From assembly GCA_022432975.1 (NCBI GenBank), contig CM039515.1, positions 16,029,488 through 16,093,487 on the forward strand: DNA of 64,000 nucleotides, written 5' to 3'. The DNA is from Begonia masoniana. Taxonomy: Eukaryota; Streptophyta; Magnoliopsida; Cucurbitales; Begoniaceae. Within the stretch, counting starts at the first letter, position 1; every line of letters starts with the position of its first letter. The notes under the pieces were generated by a model that searched no databases, was not told the origin of the DNA, and saw nothing but the letters and a program-made list of their open reading frames with translations. Shown piece by piece: positions 21,272-31,881 of this stretch. The position numbers and the translations under genes were made by a program.

Positions 21272-23858
21272 TGTAACGACCCAGACAGGGAGCCATCACT
21301 TAGTCATAATCTTTCATTAATCATTGACTCAACTTCTACCTTTTCTTCTTCATTTCCAATCTAATATTTACATACATTTTTTTTTAGCTCACTCTTAGAC
21401 TGATAACAGAGACGTTATAACATCAAGGGAATCTCGCCCTCACAAACTCGATTTTTCCTTAAATCCCGTCGGCTAAATCTTACATAGAGTCGAGCGGCTA
21501 AAATTGGTCATTTGATCAGTGACTTAATCAGGCAGGGAAGAAATGCCCCAGACTACTCGACGTTACTCAGTTGGGGTTTGCATGGGTTTGCATGCATCGG
21601 GTGACGAAGTAATATCATCCGATTTGTCACGTGTACCCTTCGTGACTCAGTTATAGATGCCCAGTAGAAAACATCCACCGGCGGTCATGGGCATTACACG
21701 TGTCTAATTAAAGACATCGCCCGGTCCCGAACATTCTCCACTAGATGTTCTTAATTACACTACATCGACCGGTGGTCATATGCGCCTCGCGTGACTAATT
21801 AAAACATTCCTCGGGCACTAGACGACAAGAAATTTCTCACATCATCCGGTAATTGAAATACTCTACATCTATCGGTCACTAGATGACAAATTGACATTTA
21901 AATCATCCGGTAACCTAAATACACTTGATCTGTCGGTCACTAGATGACAAAATAACATTTATATCATCCGGTAACCTAAATGCACTTGATCTGCCGGTCA
22001 CTAGTTGAAAAAACCACATTTTTATCATCCGGTGACTAAACGACAACTACATTCCCATCATCCGGTGACTAAACATACTACTTCATCCTGTGAGGAAACA
22101 TACTACGTCATCCGGTGACTATTTGTTCAACTTCTATCATTTGACATCCACTGATGACGTCAGCCGGATGATCGCCTCATCCAGCTTCTATCATACGGCA
22201 GTAAAACACTATAATCATCAAACAACTTCTTTCAACAGGAAAGTACCACAACTCACCCAAATCTTAACTTAATAACTATAAACCTCAAAGAGTGAGAATC
22301 ATAAACTCATCCAGAATACACATAGTGAAAGACTTAAGCAAAACAGACCATTTGATAATCTTTAAAATCATTATCAGACTCTGAAGTCTATCAATCGAAT
22401 CCGAATTTCATTGTTATAAGAAATTCCATTCTACTTAGGCATCTGTTTATCATAAACTTTACTGACATACTATGAGAATAACTAGGGGACTTAATCGCAT
22501 GTCCAGCCTTGCACTGTCATACTGAGCATCCTCTAGCAACCAGCTTTAAACATCATCTCTGGATTGGAAATCCTCATCCGTTAGCTCTTCACCTACATCA
22601 TAAGGTTTAACTATAAGCCTAATGCTTAGTAGGGAATGCAACACTAACACGGATGCATGAATGCATAATTCGGAAAACACATGTTCATAAGTCTTTTGTT
22701 GTTCATATCTTTGCTCGTAATCATCATTCATAGTCATGGATCATATTCATCATTCATAATCATTGATCATATTCTTCATTTAAGTTCATATCTTGGTCCC
22801 TACTGCGGGTCGTATTCATATGTCCCTCTTTTGGACTGTGACATACGCCGAACCACCCCCAACCCTCACTTATTCCACGTTGCATAAGTTTTATCTTCTT
22901 ACTTTATTCATGAGAAAACCATGCTCTTAAAACATTTTCATATGCATAAAATAGTCATGATGCATGTACATGGAAATTCTTAAATCATCAAGCTACAGAG
23001 TAGAGCACTATCCAACATGAGACTTTACCATTGAGCTAATCATCAACATAATGGTAGACAGTAACATAAGGGAACTACTAATCATCGTATGAGTTTCTAC
23101 CTAGCATCCTTTGATGTAGGGTCCTAATGACCGAGAAACCTGTACATTCACTTACATGTTTTCCTTAGCAACTTGAGCTCCTTTTCTTCAGACTTTTTCA
23201 CCTAAAACATTCACATTGCAGTAGTTAAAACAAAATCCTAGTAGTTCTAAATCTCAAGTCAACCTAAGATTTAATAGCTAAAGTCATTCCCGAATCCATA
23301 GTCTAATGCTCTGTACAGTCTGAATCCAAAAATCGAAATAGACAGACCCGACTATCGATTACTCAGGGTTGGTTATTTTAAATGTCTAGAATCGATTCGG
23401 AATGACATTACCACTCTCAGATTCTAAAATATCCTTATTATTATTTGGCCATTAAAGAATCCGAAACCCCAATACTGGGCTAAAAAAAGAGCTTAATAAC
23501 TAACAGATAACTACCTTGCCTATTTCATACCTTGGGCGTGGATTCGTAGGGAATGCAGGTCTGAAGCCTGGCGTCGACGAGAAGGATTACTGGTAACAGA
23601 GAGCGAGAGCTCGGGAGAGAAGAAATCGCCGAGAGTAGAAGATGTCGGTTACAGTGGTTTAAATGAAGTTTGAACCCTTTCCATCTTCTTTAAATACCGG
23701 TCTCAAACCTCCATTATTACAACTTTGCCACTCAACCTAGTTTAAATCCACATGTAATTAATTAAGCTCGGCATAATATTCTAAACTGGGAAAAATTAAC
23801 TAAACACGACCGTTAAAACGGTTAAAGAAATAACCTGGTCGTTATTTCGGGTGTTACA
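21272..23858 (-). repeat. Gypsy A 5' LTR
   Basis: 2587 bp; minus strand begins TGTAACACCCG and ends GGGTCGTTACA, the same termini as the LTR of C. The outer edge abuts a 5S gene at nucleotide 11 (ATACGAGC). A TATA-like sequence (minus strand TATTTAAA, 23689-23696) is about 165 bp from the LTR start. A conserved block near 22835-22880 is shared with the solo LTR and C. Confidence 0.9.
21590..22200 (-). repeat. Dyad-motif and 61-bp tandem array in the gypsy A LTR
   Basis: Contains a 61-bp tandem repeat (copies starting CACTAGATGAC at 21877, 21938 and, partly, 21999) and many CATCCGGTGACTA-type motifs. Some form long dyads such as CATCTATCGGTCACTAGATG. TGACGTCA is at 22155-22162. Confidence 0.75.
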
Positions 23859-23968
23859 ATACGAGCACTAATGCACCGGATCTCATCAGAACTCCGAAGT
23901 TAAAAGTGCTTTAGCAAGAGTAGTACTACGTTGGGCGACAAATTGGAAAGTCCTCGTGTTGCACCCCT
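23859..23968 (+). rRNA. 5S rRNA copy, 5'-truncated
   Basis: Starts at nucleotide 11 because gypsy A is inserted upstream; box C reads GTTGGGCGACAAATTGGAAAG. Confidence 0.75.
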
Positions 23969-24098
23969 TTTTTTGACCGAGTACTTCCTTGGACATCAGG
24001 AGCGAATATCAATGGCACGGGAGGTCTGGCGTGGGAGAAACAGGCAGCGGCGATCTCGCCGGGCATCAGACAAAGGGAATTGGCAGACAAAGAATACC

Positions 24099-24218
24099 GG
24101 GTGCGACCATACGAGAACTAATGCACCAGATCCCATCAGAACTTCGAAGTTAAAAGTGCTTCGGTGAGAGTAGTACTAAGTTGGATGACCACTTGGAAAG
24201 TCCTCGTGTTGCACCACT
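24099..24218 (+). rRNA. 5S rRNA copy
   Basis: Differs from the array consensus at ACGAGAAC, CACCAG, CTTCG, CGGTGAG, GGATGACC, GGAAAG and the 3' end CACCACT. Confidence 0.7.
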
Positions 24219-24349
24219 TTTATCGACCGAGTACTTCCTCGGACATCAGGAGCAAAATTAAATGGCACGGAAGGTCTGGCGTGGGAGGAACAGGCCACGG
24301 CGGTCTCGTTGGGCATCAGACAAAAGGTAATTGGCGGACGAAGAATGTC

Positions 24350-24469
24350 GTGTGCGACCATACGACCACTAATGCACCGGATTCCATCAGAACTCCAAAG
24401 TTAAAAGTGTTTCGGTGAGAGTAGTACTAAGTTAGGTGACCACTTGGGAAGTCCTCGTGTTGCACCCCT
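24350..24469 (+). rRNA. 5S rRNA copy
   Basis: Starts GTGTGCG; also ACGACCAC, CTCCAAAG, GTGTTTCGGTGAG and GTTAGGTG. Confidence 0.7.
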
Positions 24470-24599
24470 TTTTTTAACCGAGTACTTCCTCGTACATCAG
24501 GAGCGAAATGCAAGGTAACGGGAGGTCTGGCTTGGGAGGAACGGGCAGCGGCGATCTCGCTGGGCATCGAACAAAGGGAATTGGCGGACGAAGAATGTC

Positions 24600-24719
24600 G
24601 GGTGCGACCATACGAGCACTAATGCACCAGATCCCATCAGAACTCCGAAGTTAAAAGTGCTTCGGTGAGAGTAGTACTAAGTCTTTTGACCACTTGGGAA
24701 GTCCTTGTGTTGCACCCCT
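24600..24719 (+). rRNA. 5S rRNA copy
   Basis: Box C badly altered (GTCTTTTGACC); otherwise near consensus. Confidence 0.7.
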
Positions 24720-24839
24720 TTTTTTGACCGTGTACATTAGTAGCGAAATTAAATGGCACGGAAGGTCTGTCGTAAGAGGAACGGGCTGCGGCGATCTTGT
24801 TGGGCATTGGACAAATGGAATTGGCAGATGAAGAATGTT

Positions 24840-24959
24840 GGGTGCGACCATACGAGCACTAAAGCACGAGATCCCGTCAGAATTCCGAAGTTAAAAGTGC
24901 TTCGGCGAGAGTAGTACTAAGTTGGGTGACCACATGGGAAGTCCTTGTGTTGCACCCTT
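24840..24959 (+). rRNA. 5S rRNA copy
   Basis: AAAGCACGAGATCCCG in place of AATGCACCGGATCCCA; CACATGGG in box C. Preceded by a 10-bp shorter unit. Confidence 0.7.
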
Positions 24960-25089
24960 TTTTTTGAACGAGTACTTCCTCGGACATCAGGAGCAAAATT
25001 CAAGGGCACGGGAGGTCTAGCGTGGTTGGAACGGGCTGCGGCGGTCTCGCTGGGCATCGAACAAAGGGAATTGGCGGACGAGGAATGTC

Positions 25090-25209
25090 GGTTGCAACCA
25101 TACGAGCACTAATGGACCAGATCATATAAGAACTTCGAAGTTAAAAGTGCTTCGGGAAGAGTAGTACTAAGTTGGGTGACCATTTGGGAAGTCCGCGGGT
25201 TGCACCCAT
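25090..25209 (+). rRNA. 5S rRNA copy
   Basis: GGTTGCAACC start, GGACCAGATCATATAAG core, CGGGAAGAG; a diverged copy. Confidence 0.68.
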
Positions 25210-25339
25210 TTTTTTGACAAAGTAATTCCTCGGACATCAGGAGCGAAATTCAAGGGCACAGGAGGTATTGCGTGGGAGGAACGCGCTGCGGCGGTCTCAC
25301 TGTGCATCGGACGAAGGGAATTGGCGGACAAAGAATGTC

Positions 25340-25459
25340 GGGTGCGACCATACGAGCACTAATGGACCGAATCATATTAGAACTTCGAAGTTAAAATTGC
25401 TTCGGCGAGAGTAGTACTAAGTTGGGTGACCACTTGGGAAGTCCTCGTGTTGCACCCCT
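25340..25459 (+). rRNA. 5S rRNA copy
   Basis: Shares the GGACCGAATCATATTAG core change with its left neighbour; box C is consensus. Confidence 0.7.
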
Positions 25460-25588
25460 TTTTTTGACAAAGTACTTCTTTGGACATCAGGATCGAAATT
25501 CAAGGGCACGGGATGTCTTGCGTGGGAGGAACAGGCGCGGCGGTCTCGCTGGGCATCAAACAAAGGTAATTGAATGAAGAAGATTGTC

Positions 25589-25708
25589 GGGTGCGACCAT
25601 AAGATCTCTAATGCACCGGATCCCATCAGAACTCCAAAGTTAAAAGTGCTTCGACGATAGAAGTACTAAGTTTTGCGACCACTTTGGAAGTTCTCGTATT
25701 GCACACCT
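25589..25708 (+). rRNA. 5S rRNA copy
   Basis: AAGATCTCTAATG, CGACGATAGAAG, GTTTTGCGACCACTTTGG; a diverged copy ending GCACACCT. Confidence 0.66.
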
Positions 25709-25838
25709 TTTTTGGACCGAGTACTTACTTGGACATCATGAGCGAAATTCAATGGGACGGGAGGTCTTGCGTGGGAGGAACGGGCAACAGCGGTCTCACT
25801 GGGCATCGGACAAAGGGAATTGGCAGACGAAGAATGTC

Positions 25839-25958
25839 GTGTGCAACCATACGAGCACTAATGCACCGGATCCCATCAGAACTCCGAAGTTAAAAGTGCT
25901 TCGGCGAGAGTAGTATTAAGTTAGGTGACCACTTGGGAAGTCCTCGTGTTGCACCCCT
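25839..25958 (+). rRNA. 5S rRNA copy
   Basis: GTGTGCAACC start, GTATTAAGTTAGGTG in box C. Confidence 0.7.
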
Positions 25959-26088
25959 TTTTTTTACCGAGTACTTCCTTGGACATCAGGAGATAAATTC
26001 AAGGGCACGGGAGGTATGCCGTGGGAGGAACGGGCTGCGGCGATCTCGCTGGGCATCGGACAAAGGGAATTGGCGGACGAAGAGTGTC

Positions 26089-26208
26089 GGGTGCGACCAT
26101 ATGAGGACTAGTACACAGGATCCCATCAGAACTCCGAAGTTAAAGGTGCTTCGGCGAGAGTAGTACTAAGTTGGGTGACCACTTGGGATGTCCTCCTCTT
26201 GCACCCCT
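26089..26208 (+). rRNA. 5S rRNA copy
   Basis: ATGAGGACTAGTACACAGG in the 5' third, CCTCCTCTT near the 3' end. Confidence 0.68.
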
Positions 26209-26338
26209 TTTTTGGACCGAGTACTTCCTCGGACTTAAGGAGCGAAATTCAAGGGCACGGGAGGTCTGACGTGAGAGAAACAAGCTGCAACGGTCTCGCT
26301 GGGCATCAGACAAAGGGAATTGGCGGACGAAGAATGTC

Positions 26339-26458
26339 GGGTGCGACCATACGAGCACTAATGCACCTAATCCCATCAGAACTCCGAAGTTAAAAGTTCT
26401 TCGACGAGAGTAGTACTAAGTTGGGTGACCACTTAGGAAGTTCCCGTGTTGCACTCCT
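26339..26458 (+). rRNA. 5S rRNA copy
   Basis: CACCTAATCC, GTTCTTCGACGAG, TTCCCG, CACTCCT. Confidence 0.7.
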
Positions 26459-26588
26459 TTTTTTGACCGAGTACTTACTTGGACATCATGAGCAAAATTC
26501 AATGGGACAGGAGTTCTGGCATGGGAGGAACGGGCTACAGTGGTCTCACTGGGCATCGGACAAAGGGAATTGGCGGATGAAGAATTTT

Positions 26589-26708
26589 GGGTGCGACCAT
26601 ACGAGCACTAATGCACCTGATCCCGTCAGAATTCCGAAGTTAAAAGTGCTTCGGCGAGAGTAGTACTAAGTTGGGTGACAACTTGGGAAGTCCTCGTGTT
26701 GCACCCCT
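26589..26708 (+). rRNA. 5S rRNA copy
   Basis: CACCTGATCCCGTC, GAATTCCG and TGACAACTTGGG. Confidence 0.7.
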
Positions 26709-26838
26709 TTTTTTGACAAAGTACTTCCTCGGACATCAGGAGCGAAATTTAAGGGCACAGGATGTCTTGCGTGGTAGGAACGGGCTACGGTGGTCTCGCT
26801 GGGCATCAGACAAAGGAAATTGGCAGAAGAAGAATGTC

Positions 26839-26958
26839 GGGTGCGACCATACGAGCACTAATGGACCGGATCCCATCAGAACTCCGAAGTTAAAAGTGCT
26901 TCGACGAGAGTATTACTAAGTTGGGTGACCACTTAGGAAGTTCCCGTGTTGCACACCT
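26839..26958 (+). rRNA. 5S rRNA copy
   Basis: GGACCGG, CGACGAG, GTATTAC, and the TTCCCG change shared with the copy at 26339. Confidence 0.7.
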
Positions 26959-27088
26959 TTTTTTGACCGAGTACTTACTTGGACATCATGAGCGAAATTC
27001 AATGGGACGGGACGTCTGGCGTGGGAGGAACGGGCTACAGCGGTCTCACTGGGCATCGGACAAAGGGAATTGGCGGACGAAGAATGTC

Positions 27089-27207
27089 TTGTGCGACCAT
27101 ACGAGCACTAATGCCCCGGATCCCATCAGAACTCCGAAGTTAAAAGTGCTTCAGTGAGAGTAGTACTAGGTTAGGTGACCACTTGGAAGTCCTCGTGTTG
27201 CACCCCT
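27089..27207 (+). rRNA. 5S rRNA copy
   Basis: Start TTGTGCG; one base missing near box C (ACTTGGAAG). Confidence 0.7.
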
Positions 27208-27337
27208 TTTTTTGATCGAATACTTCCTCGTACATAAGGAGCGAAATGCAAGGGCACGGGAGGTCTGGCGTGGGAGGAATGGGCAGCGGCGATCTCGCTG
27301 GGCATCGGACAAAGGGAATTGGCAGATGAGGAATGTC

Positions 27338-27457
27338 GGGTGCGACCATAAGAACACTATTTCACCGGATCCAATCAGAACTCGGAAGTTAAAAGTTCTT
27401 CGGTGAGAGTAGTACTAAGTTGGGTGACAACTTGGGAAGTCCTTGTGTTGCACCCCT
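27338..27457 (+). rRNA. 5S rRNA copy
   Basis: AGAACACTATTTCACC, CTCGGAAG, GTTCTTCGGTGAG, TGACAACTT. Confidence 0.68.
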
Positions 27458-27577
27458 TTTTTTGACCGAGTACATCTGTAGCGAAATTAAATGGCACGGG
27501 AGGTCTATCGTGGAAGGAACGGGCAGCGGCGATCTCGTTGGGCATTGGACAAAAGGAATTGGCGGATGAAGAATGTT

Positions 27578-27697
27578 GGGTACGACCATTCGAGCACTAA
27601 TGCACCGGATCCCGTCAGAATTCCGAAGTTAAAAGTGCATCGGCGAGAGTAGTACAAAGTTGGGTGACCACTTGAGAAGTCCTCGTGTTGCACCCCT
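27578..27697 (+). rRNA. 5S rRNA copy
   Basis: GGTACGACCATTCG, GTGCATCGG, TACAAAGT. Confidence 0.7.
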
Positions 27698-27827
27698 TTT
27701 TTTGACCGAGTACTTCCTCGGACATCAGGAGCGAAATTCAAGGGCACGGGAAGTCTGGCGTTGGACGAACGGGCTGCGGCGGTCTCGCTGGGCATCGGAC
27801 AAAGAGAATTGTCAGACGAAGAAAGTC

Positions 27828-27947
27828 AGGTGCGACCATACGAGCACTATTGCACCGGATCCCATCAGAACTCCGAAGTGAAAAGTACTTCGGCGAGAGT
27901 AGTACTAAGTTGGGTGACCACTTGGGAAGTCCTCATGTTGCACCCCT
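27828..27947 (+). rRNA. 5S rRNA copy
   Basis: AGGTGCG start, ACTATTGC, GTGAAAAGTACT in box A. Confidence 0.7.
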
Positions 27948-28077
27948 TTTTTTGACCGAGTACTTCCTCGGACATCAGGAGCGAAATGCAACGGCACGGG
28001 ATGTCTGGCGTGGGAGGAACGGCCTGCGGCGATCTTGCTGGGCATCAGACAAAGAGAATTGGCAGACAAAGTTTGTT

Positions 28078-28197
28078 GGGTGTTACCATAAAAGCACTAT
28101 TGCACCGGATCCCATCAGAACTCCAATGTTAAAAGTGCTTCGGCGAGAGTAGTACTAAGTTGGGTGACCACTTGGGAAGTCCTCGTTTTGCACCCCT
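28078..28197 (+). rRNA. 5S rRNA copy
   Basis: GGGTGTTACCATAAAAGC, then ACTATTGC, CCAATG, CTCGTTTT. From ACTATTGC on it equals the copy at 30542, so a duplication edge falls inside this gene. Confidence 0.7.
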
Positions 28198-28328
28198 TTT
28201 TTTGACCGAGTACTTCCTCGGACATCAGGAGCGAAATTCAAGGGAACGGGAGGTTTGGTGTCGGAGGAACGGGCTGCGGCGGTCTTGCTGGGCATAAAAA
28301 AAAAGGGAATTGGCAGACGAAGAATGTC

Positions 28329-28448
28329 GGTTGCGACCATACGAGCACTAATGTACCGAATCCCATCAGAACTCTGAAGTTAAAAGTGCTTCGGCGGGAG
28401 TAGTACTAAGTTGGGTGATCAATTAGGAAGTCCTCGTGTTGCACCCTT
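28329..28448 (+). rRNA. 5S rRNA copy
   Basis: GGTTGCG, ATGTACCGAATC, CGGGAG, GTGATCAATTAGG. Near-duplicate of 30793. Confidence 0.7.
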
Positions 28449-28547
28449 TTTTTTGACTGAGTCATTACTTGGACATCCGGAGCAAAACTCAAGGGCACGG
28501 GAGGTCTGTCATGGGAGGAACGGGCTGCCATGCGGACGCAGAATATC

Positions 28548-28667
28548 GGGTGCGACCATACGAGCACTAATACACCGGATCCCACCATAACTCCTAAGTT
28601 AAAAGTGCTTCGGCGAGAGTAGTACTAAGTTAGGTGACAACTTTAGAAGTCCTCGTGTTGCACCCCT
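28548..28667 (+). rRNA. 5S rRNA copy
   Basis: AATACACC, CACCATAACTCCTAAG, GGTGACAACTTTAG. Preceded by a spacer with a deletion of about 30 bp. Duplicate of 31014. Confidence 0.7.
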
Positions 28668-28795
28668 TTTTTTGACAGAGTACTTCCTCGGACATCAAGA
28701 GTGAAAATCAAGGTCACGGGAGGTCAAGTGTGGGAGGAACGGGCTGCGGCGATCTCGCTGGGCATCGACAAGGGAATTGGCGGATGAAGAGTGTC

Positions 28796-28915
28796 AGGTG
28801 TGATCATACGAGCACTAATACACCAGATCCCATCAGAACTCCGAAGTTAAAAGTGCTTCGGCGAGAGTAGTACTAGGTTGGGTGAGCACTTGGGAAGTCC
28901 TCGTGTTGCACCCCT
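28796..28915 (+). rRNA. 5S rRNA copy
   Basis: AGGTGTGATCAT start, CTAGGTTGGGTGAGCACT box C; followed by only five T. Duplicate of 31264. Confidence 0.7.
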
Positions 28916-29042
28916 TTTTAAATCGAGTACTTCCTCGGACATCAGAAGTGAATTAAAGGGCACAGGGGTCTGGCGTGGGAGGAACAGACTGCGGCGGTCT
29001 CGCTGGGCATCGGACAAAGGGAATTGGCGAATGAAGAATGTC

Positions 29043-29161
29043 GGGTCGACCATACTAGCACTAATGCACCTGATCCCATCAGAACTCCGAAGTTAAAAGT
29101 GCTTCGACGAGAGTAGTACTAAGTTGGGTGACCACTTGGGAAGTCCTCGTGTTGCACCCCT
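29043..29161 (+). rRNA. 5S rRNA copy
   Basis: GGGTCGACC start (one base missing), ATACTAGC, CACCTGATCC, CGACGAG. Duplicate of 31513. Confidence 0.7.
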
Positions 29162-29291
29162 TTTTTTGACCGAGTACTTTCTCGGACATCAGGAGCGAAA
29201 TTCAAGGGCACGGGAGGTCTGGCGTGGGAGGAACGGGCTGCGGCGATCTCGCTGGGCATCAGACAAAGGGAATTGGCGGACGAAGAATGTC

Positions 29292-29411
29292 GGGTGGGAC
29301 CATACGAGCACTAATGCACCGGATCCCATCAGAACTCCGAAGTTAAAAGTGCTTCGGCGAGAGTAGTACTAAGTTGGGTGACCACTTGGGAAGTCCTCGT
29401 GTTGCACCCCT
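29292..29411 (+). rRNA. 5S rRNA copy
   Basis: Consensus apart from GGGTGGGACC at the 5' end. Confidence 0.75.
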
Positions 29412-29541
29412 TTTTTTGACCGAGTACTTCCTCGGACATCAGGAGCGAAATTCAAGGGCACGGGAGGTCTGGCGTGGGAGGAACGGGCTGCGGCGGTCTC
29501 GCTGGGCATCGGACAAAGGGAATTGGCGGACGAAGAATGTC

Positions 29542-29661
29542 GGGTGCGACCATACGAGCACTAATGCACCGGATCCCATCAGAACTCCGAAGTTAAAAGT
29601 GCTTCGGCGAGAGTAGTACTAAGTTGGGTGACCACTTGGGAAGTCCTCGTGTTGCACCCCT
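29542..29661 (+). rRNA. 5S rRNA copy, array consensus
   Basis: Exact array consensus, first of four identical genes in identical 250-bp units. Confidence 0.78.
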
Positions 29662-29791
29662 TTTTTTGACCGAGTACTTCCTCGGACATCAGGAGCGAAA
29701 TTCAAGGGCACGGGAGGTCTGGCGTGGGAGGAACGGGCTGCGGCGGTCTCGCTGGGCATCGGACAAAGGGAATTGGCGGACGAAGAATGTC

Positions 29792-29911
29792 GGGTGCGAC
29801 CATACGAGCACTAATGCACCGGATCCCATCAGAACTCCGAAGTTAAAAGTGCTTCGGCGAGAGTAGTACTAAGTTGGGTGACCACTTGGGAAGTCCTCGT
29901 GTTGCACCCCT
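29792..29911 (+). rRNA. 5S rRNA copy, array consensus
   Basis: Identical to 29542-29661. Confidence 0.78.
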
Positions 29912-30041
29912 TTTTTTGACCGAGTACTTCCTCGGACATCAGGAGCGAAATTCAAGGGCACGGGAGGTCTGGCGTGGGAGGAACGGGCTGCGGCGGTCTC
30001 GCTGGGCATCGGACAAAGGGAATTGGCGGACGAAGAATGTC

Positions 30042-30161
30042 GGGTGCGACCATACGAGCACTAATGCACCGGATCCCATCAGAACTCCGAAGTTAAAAGT
30101 GCTTCGGCGAGAGTAGTACTAAGTTGGGTGACCACTTGGGAAGTCCTCGTGTTGCACCCCT
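30042..30161 (+). rRNA. 5S rRNA copy, array consensus
   Basis: Identical to 29542-29661. Confidence 0.78.
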
Positions 30162-30291
30162 TTTTTTGACCGAGTACTTCCTCGGACATCAGGAGCGAAA
30201 TTCAAGGGCACGGGAGGTCTGGCGTGGGAGGAACGGGCTGCGGCGGTCTCGCTGGGCATCGGACAAAGGGAATTGGCGGACGAAGAATGTC

Positions 30292-30411
30292 GGGTGCGAC
30301 CATACGAGCACTAATGCACCGGATCCCATCAGAACTCCGAAGTTAAAAGTGCTTCGGCGAGAGTAGTACTAAGTTGGGTGACCACTTGGGAAGTCCTCGT
30401 GTTGCACCCCT
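30292..30411 (+). rRNA. 5S rRNA copy, array consensus
   Basis: Identical to 29542-29661. Confidence 0.78.
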
Positions 30412-30541
30412 TTTTTTGACCGAGTACTTCCTCGGACATCAGGAGCGAAATTCAAGGGCACGGGAGGTCTGGCGTGGGAGGAACGGGCTGCGGCGGTCTC
30501 GCTGGGCATCGGACAAAGAGAATTGGCAGACGAAGAATGTC

Positions 30542-30661
30542 GGGTGCGACCATACGAGCACTATTGCACCGGATCCCATCAGAACTCCAATGTTAAAAGT
30601 GCTTCGGCGAGAGTAGTACTAAGTTGGGTGACCACTTGGGAAGTCCTCGTTTTGCACCCCT
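30542..30661 (+). rRNA. 5S rRNA copy
   Basis: Consensus 5' end, then ACTATTGC, CCAATG and CTCGTTTT as in the copy at 28078. Confidence 0.72.
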
Positions 30662-30792
30662 TTTTTTGACCGAGTACTTCCTCGGACATCAGGAGCGAAA
30701 TTCAAGGGAACGGGAGGTTTGGTGTCGGAGGAACGGGCTGCGGCGGTCTTGCTGGGCATAAAAAAAAAGGGAATTGGCAGACGAAGAATGTC

Positions 30793-30914
30793 GGTTGCGA
30801 CCATACGAGCACTAATGTACCGAATCCCATCAGAACTCTGAAGTTAAAAGTGCTTCGGCGGGGAGTAGTACTAAGTTGGTGCTGATCAATTAGGAAGTCT
30901 CGTGTTGCACCCTT
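30793..30914 (+). rRNA. 5S rRNA copy with small insertions
   Basis: Like 28329, but with an extra G (CGGGGAGTAG) and GTTGGTGCTGATC in box C. Confidence 0.66.
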
Positions 30915-31013
30915 TTTTTTGACTGAGTCATTACTTGGACATCCGGAGCAAAACTCAAGGGCACGGGAGGTCTGTCATGGGAGGAACGGGCTGCCATGCG
31001 GACGCAGAATATC

Positions 31014-31133
31014 GGGTGCGACCATACGAGCACTAATACACCGGATCCCACCATAACTCCTAAGTTAAAAGTGCTTCGGCGAGAGTAGTACTAAGTTAGG
31101 TGACAACTTTAGAAGTCCTCGTGTTGCACCCCT
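31014..31133 (+). rRNA. 5S rRNA copy
   Basis: Same variants as 28548; also follows a shortened spacer. Confidence 0.7.
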
Positions 31134-31263
31134 TTTTTTGACAGAGTACTTCCTCGGACATCAAGAGTGAAAATCAAGGTCACGGGAGGTCAGGTGTGGG
31201 AGGAACGGGCTGCGGCGATCTCGCTGGGCATCGGACAAAGGGAATTGGCGGATGAAGAGTGTC

Positions 31264-31383
31264 AGGTGTGATCATACGAGCACTAATACACCAGATCCCA
31301 TCAGAACTCCGAAGTTAAAAGTGCTTCGGCGAGAGTAGTACTAGGTTGGGTGAGCACTTGGGAAGTCCTCGTGTTGCACCCCT
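31264..31383 (+). rRNA. 5S rRNA copy
   Basis: Same variants as 28796, including the short T run. Confidence 0.7.
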
Positions 31384-31512
31384 TTTTAAATCGAGTACTT
31401 CCTCGGACATCAGAAGTGAAATTAAAGGGCACGGGAGGTCTGGCGTGGGAGGAACAGACTGCGGCGGTCTCGCTGGGCATCGGACAAAGGGAATTGGCGA
31501 ATGAAGAATGTC

Positions 31513-31631
31513 GGGTCGACCATACTAGCACTAATGCACCTGATCCCATCAGAACTCCGAAGTTAAAAGTGCTTCGACGAGAGTAGTACTAAGTTGGGTG
31601 ACCACTTGGGAAGTCCTCGTGTTGCACCCCT
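31513..31631 (+). rRNA. 5S rRNA copy
   Basis: Same one-base 5' deletion as 29043. Confidence 0.7.
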
Positions 31632-31761
31632 TTTTTTGACCGAGTACTTTCTCGGACATCAGTAACAAAATTCAAGGGCACGGGAGGTCTGGCGTGGGAG
31701 GAACGGGCTGCAGCGATCTCGCTGGGCATCAGATAAAGGGAATTGGCGGACGAAGAATGTC

Positions 31762-31881
31762 GGGTGGGACCATACGAGCACTAATGCACCGGATCCCATC
31801 AGAACTCCGAAGTTAAAAGTGCTTCGGCGAGAGTAGTACTAAGTTGGGTTACCACTTGGGAAGTCCTTTTGTTGCACTCCT
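31762..31881 (+). rRNA. 5S rRNA copy
   Basis: GGGTGGGACC as in 29292, plus GGGTTACC, CCTTTTG, CACTCCT. Last copy before gypsy B. Confidence 0.72.

Larger units (their letters stand above)
68..23858 (-). mobile_element. Gypsy A: truncated Ty3/gypsy (chromovirus-like) element, split by a copia element
   Basis: Minus-strand element made of a 5' LTR (21272-23858), primer binding site, gag start (20655-21109) and, after the copia insertion, the rest of gag, protease and the first part of reverse transcriptase (1714 down to 68). The remaining RT, RNase H, integrase and 3' LTR are missing; the break is fused to a 5S fragment. On the intact side the LTR abuts a 5S gene at nucleotide 11, so it inserted inside a 5S gene. 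It is the same family as element C at 59552-64000: gag and protease align residue by residue. It is the oldest layer of the nest, because copia lies inside it and it carries several stops. Confidence 0.88.

Noticed and set aside
22546..22887. Small ORFs in the gypsy A LTR (22546-22737 and 22681-22887)
   Set aside because: They lie inside the LTR, have low-complexity composition and are not preserved in the solo LTR or C.
29124..30616. An 80-codon ORF (MGDHLGSPRVAPLF...) repeated once per 250 bp
   Set aside because: It spans the 3' end of the 5S gene, terminator and spacer, and exists only because the unit happens to lack stops; diverged units break it. It is a by-product of the 5S repeat.
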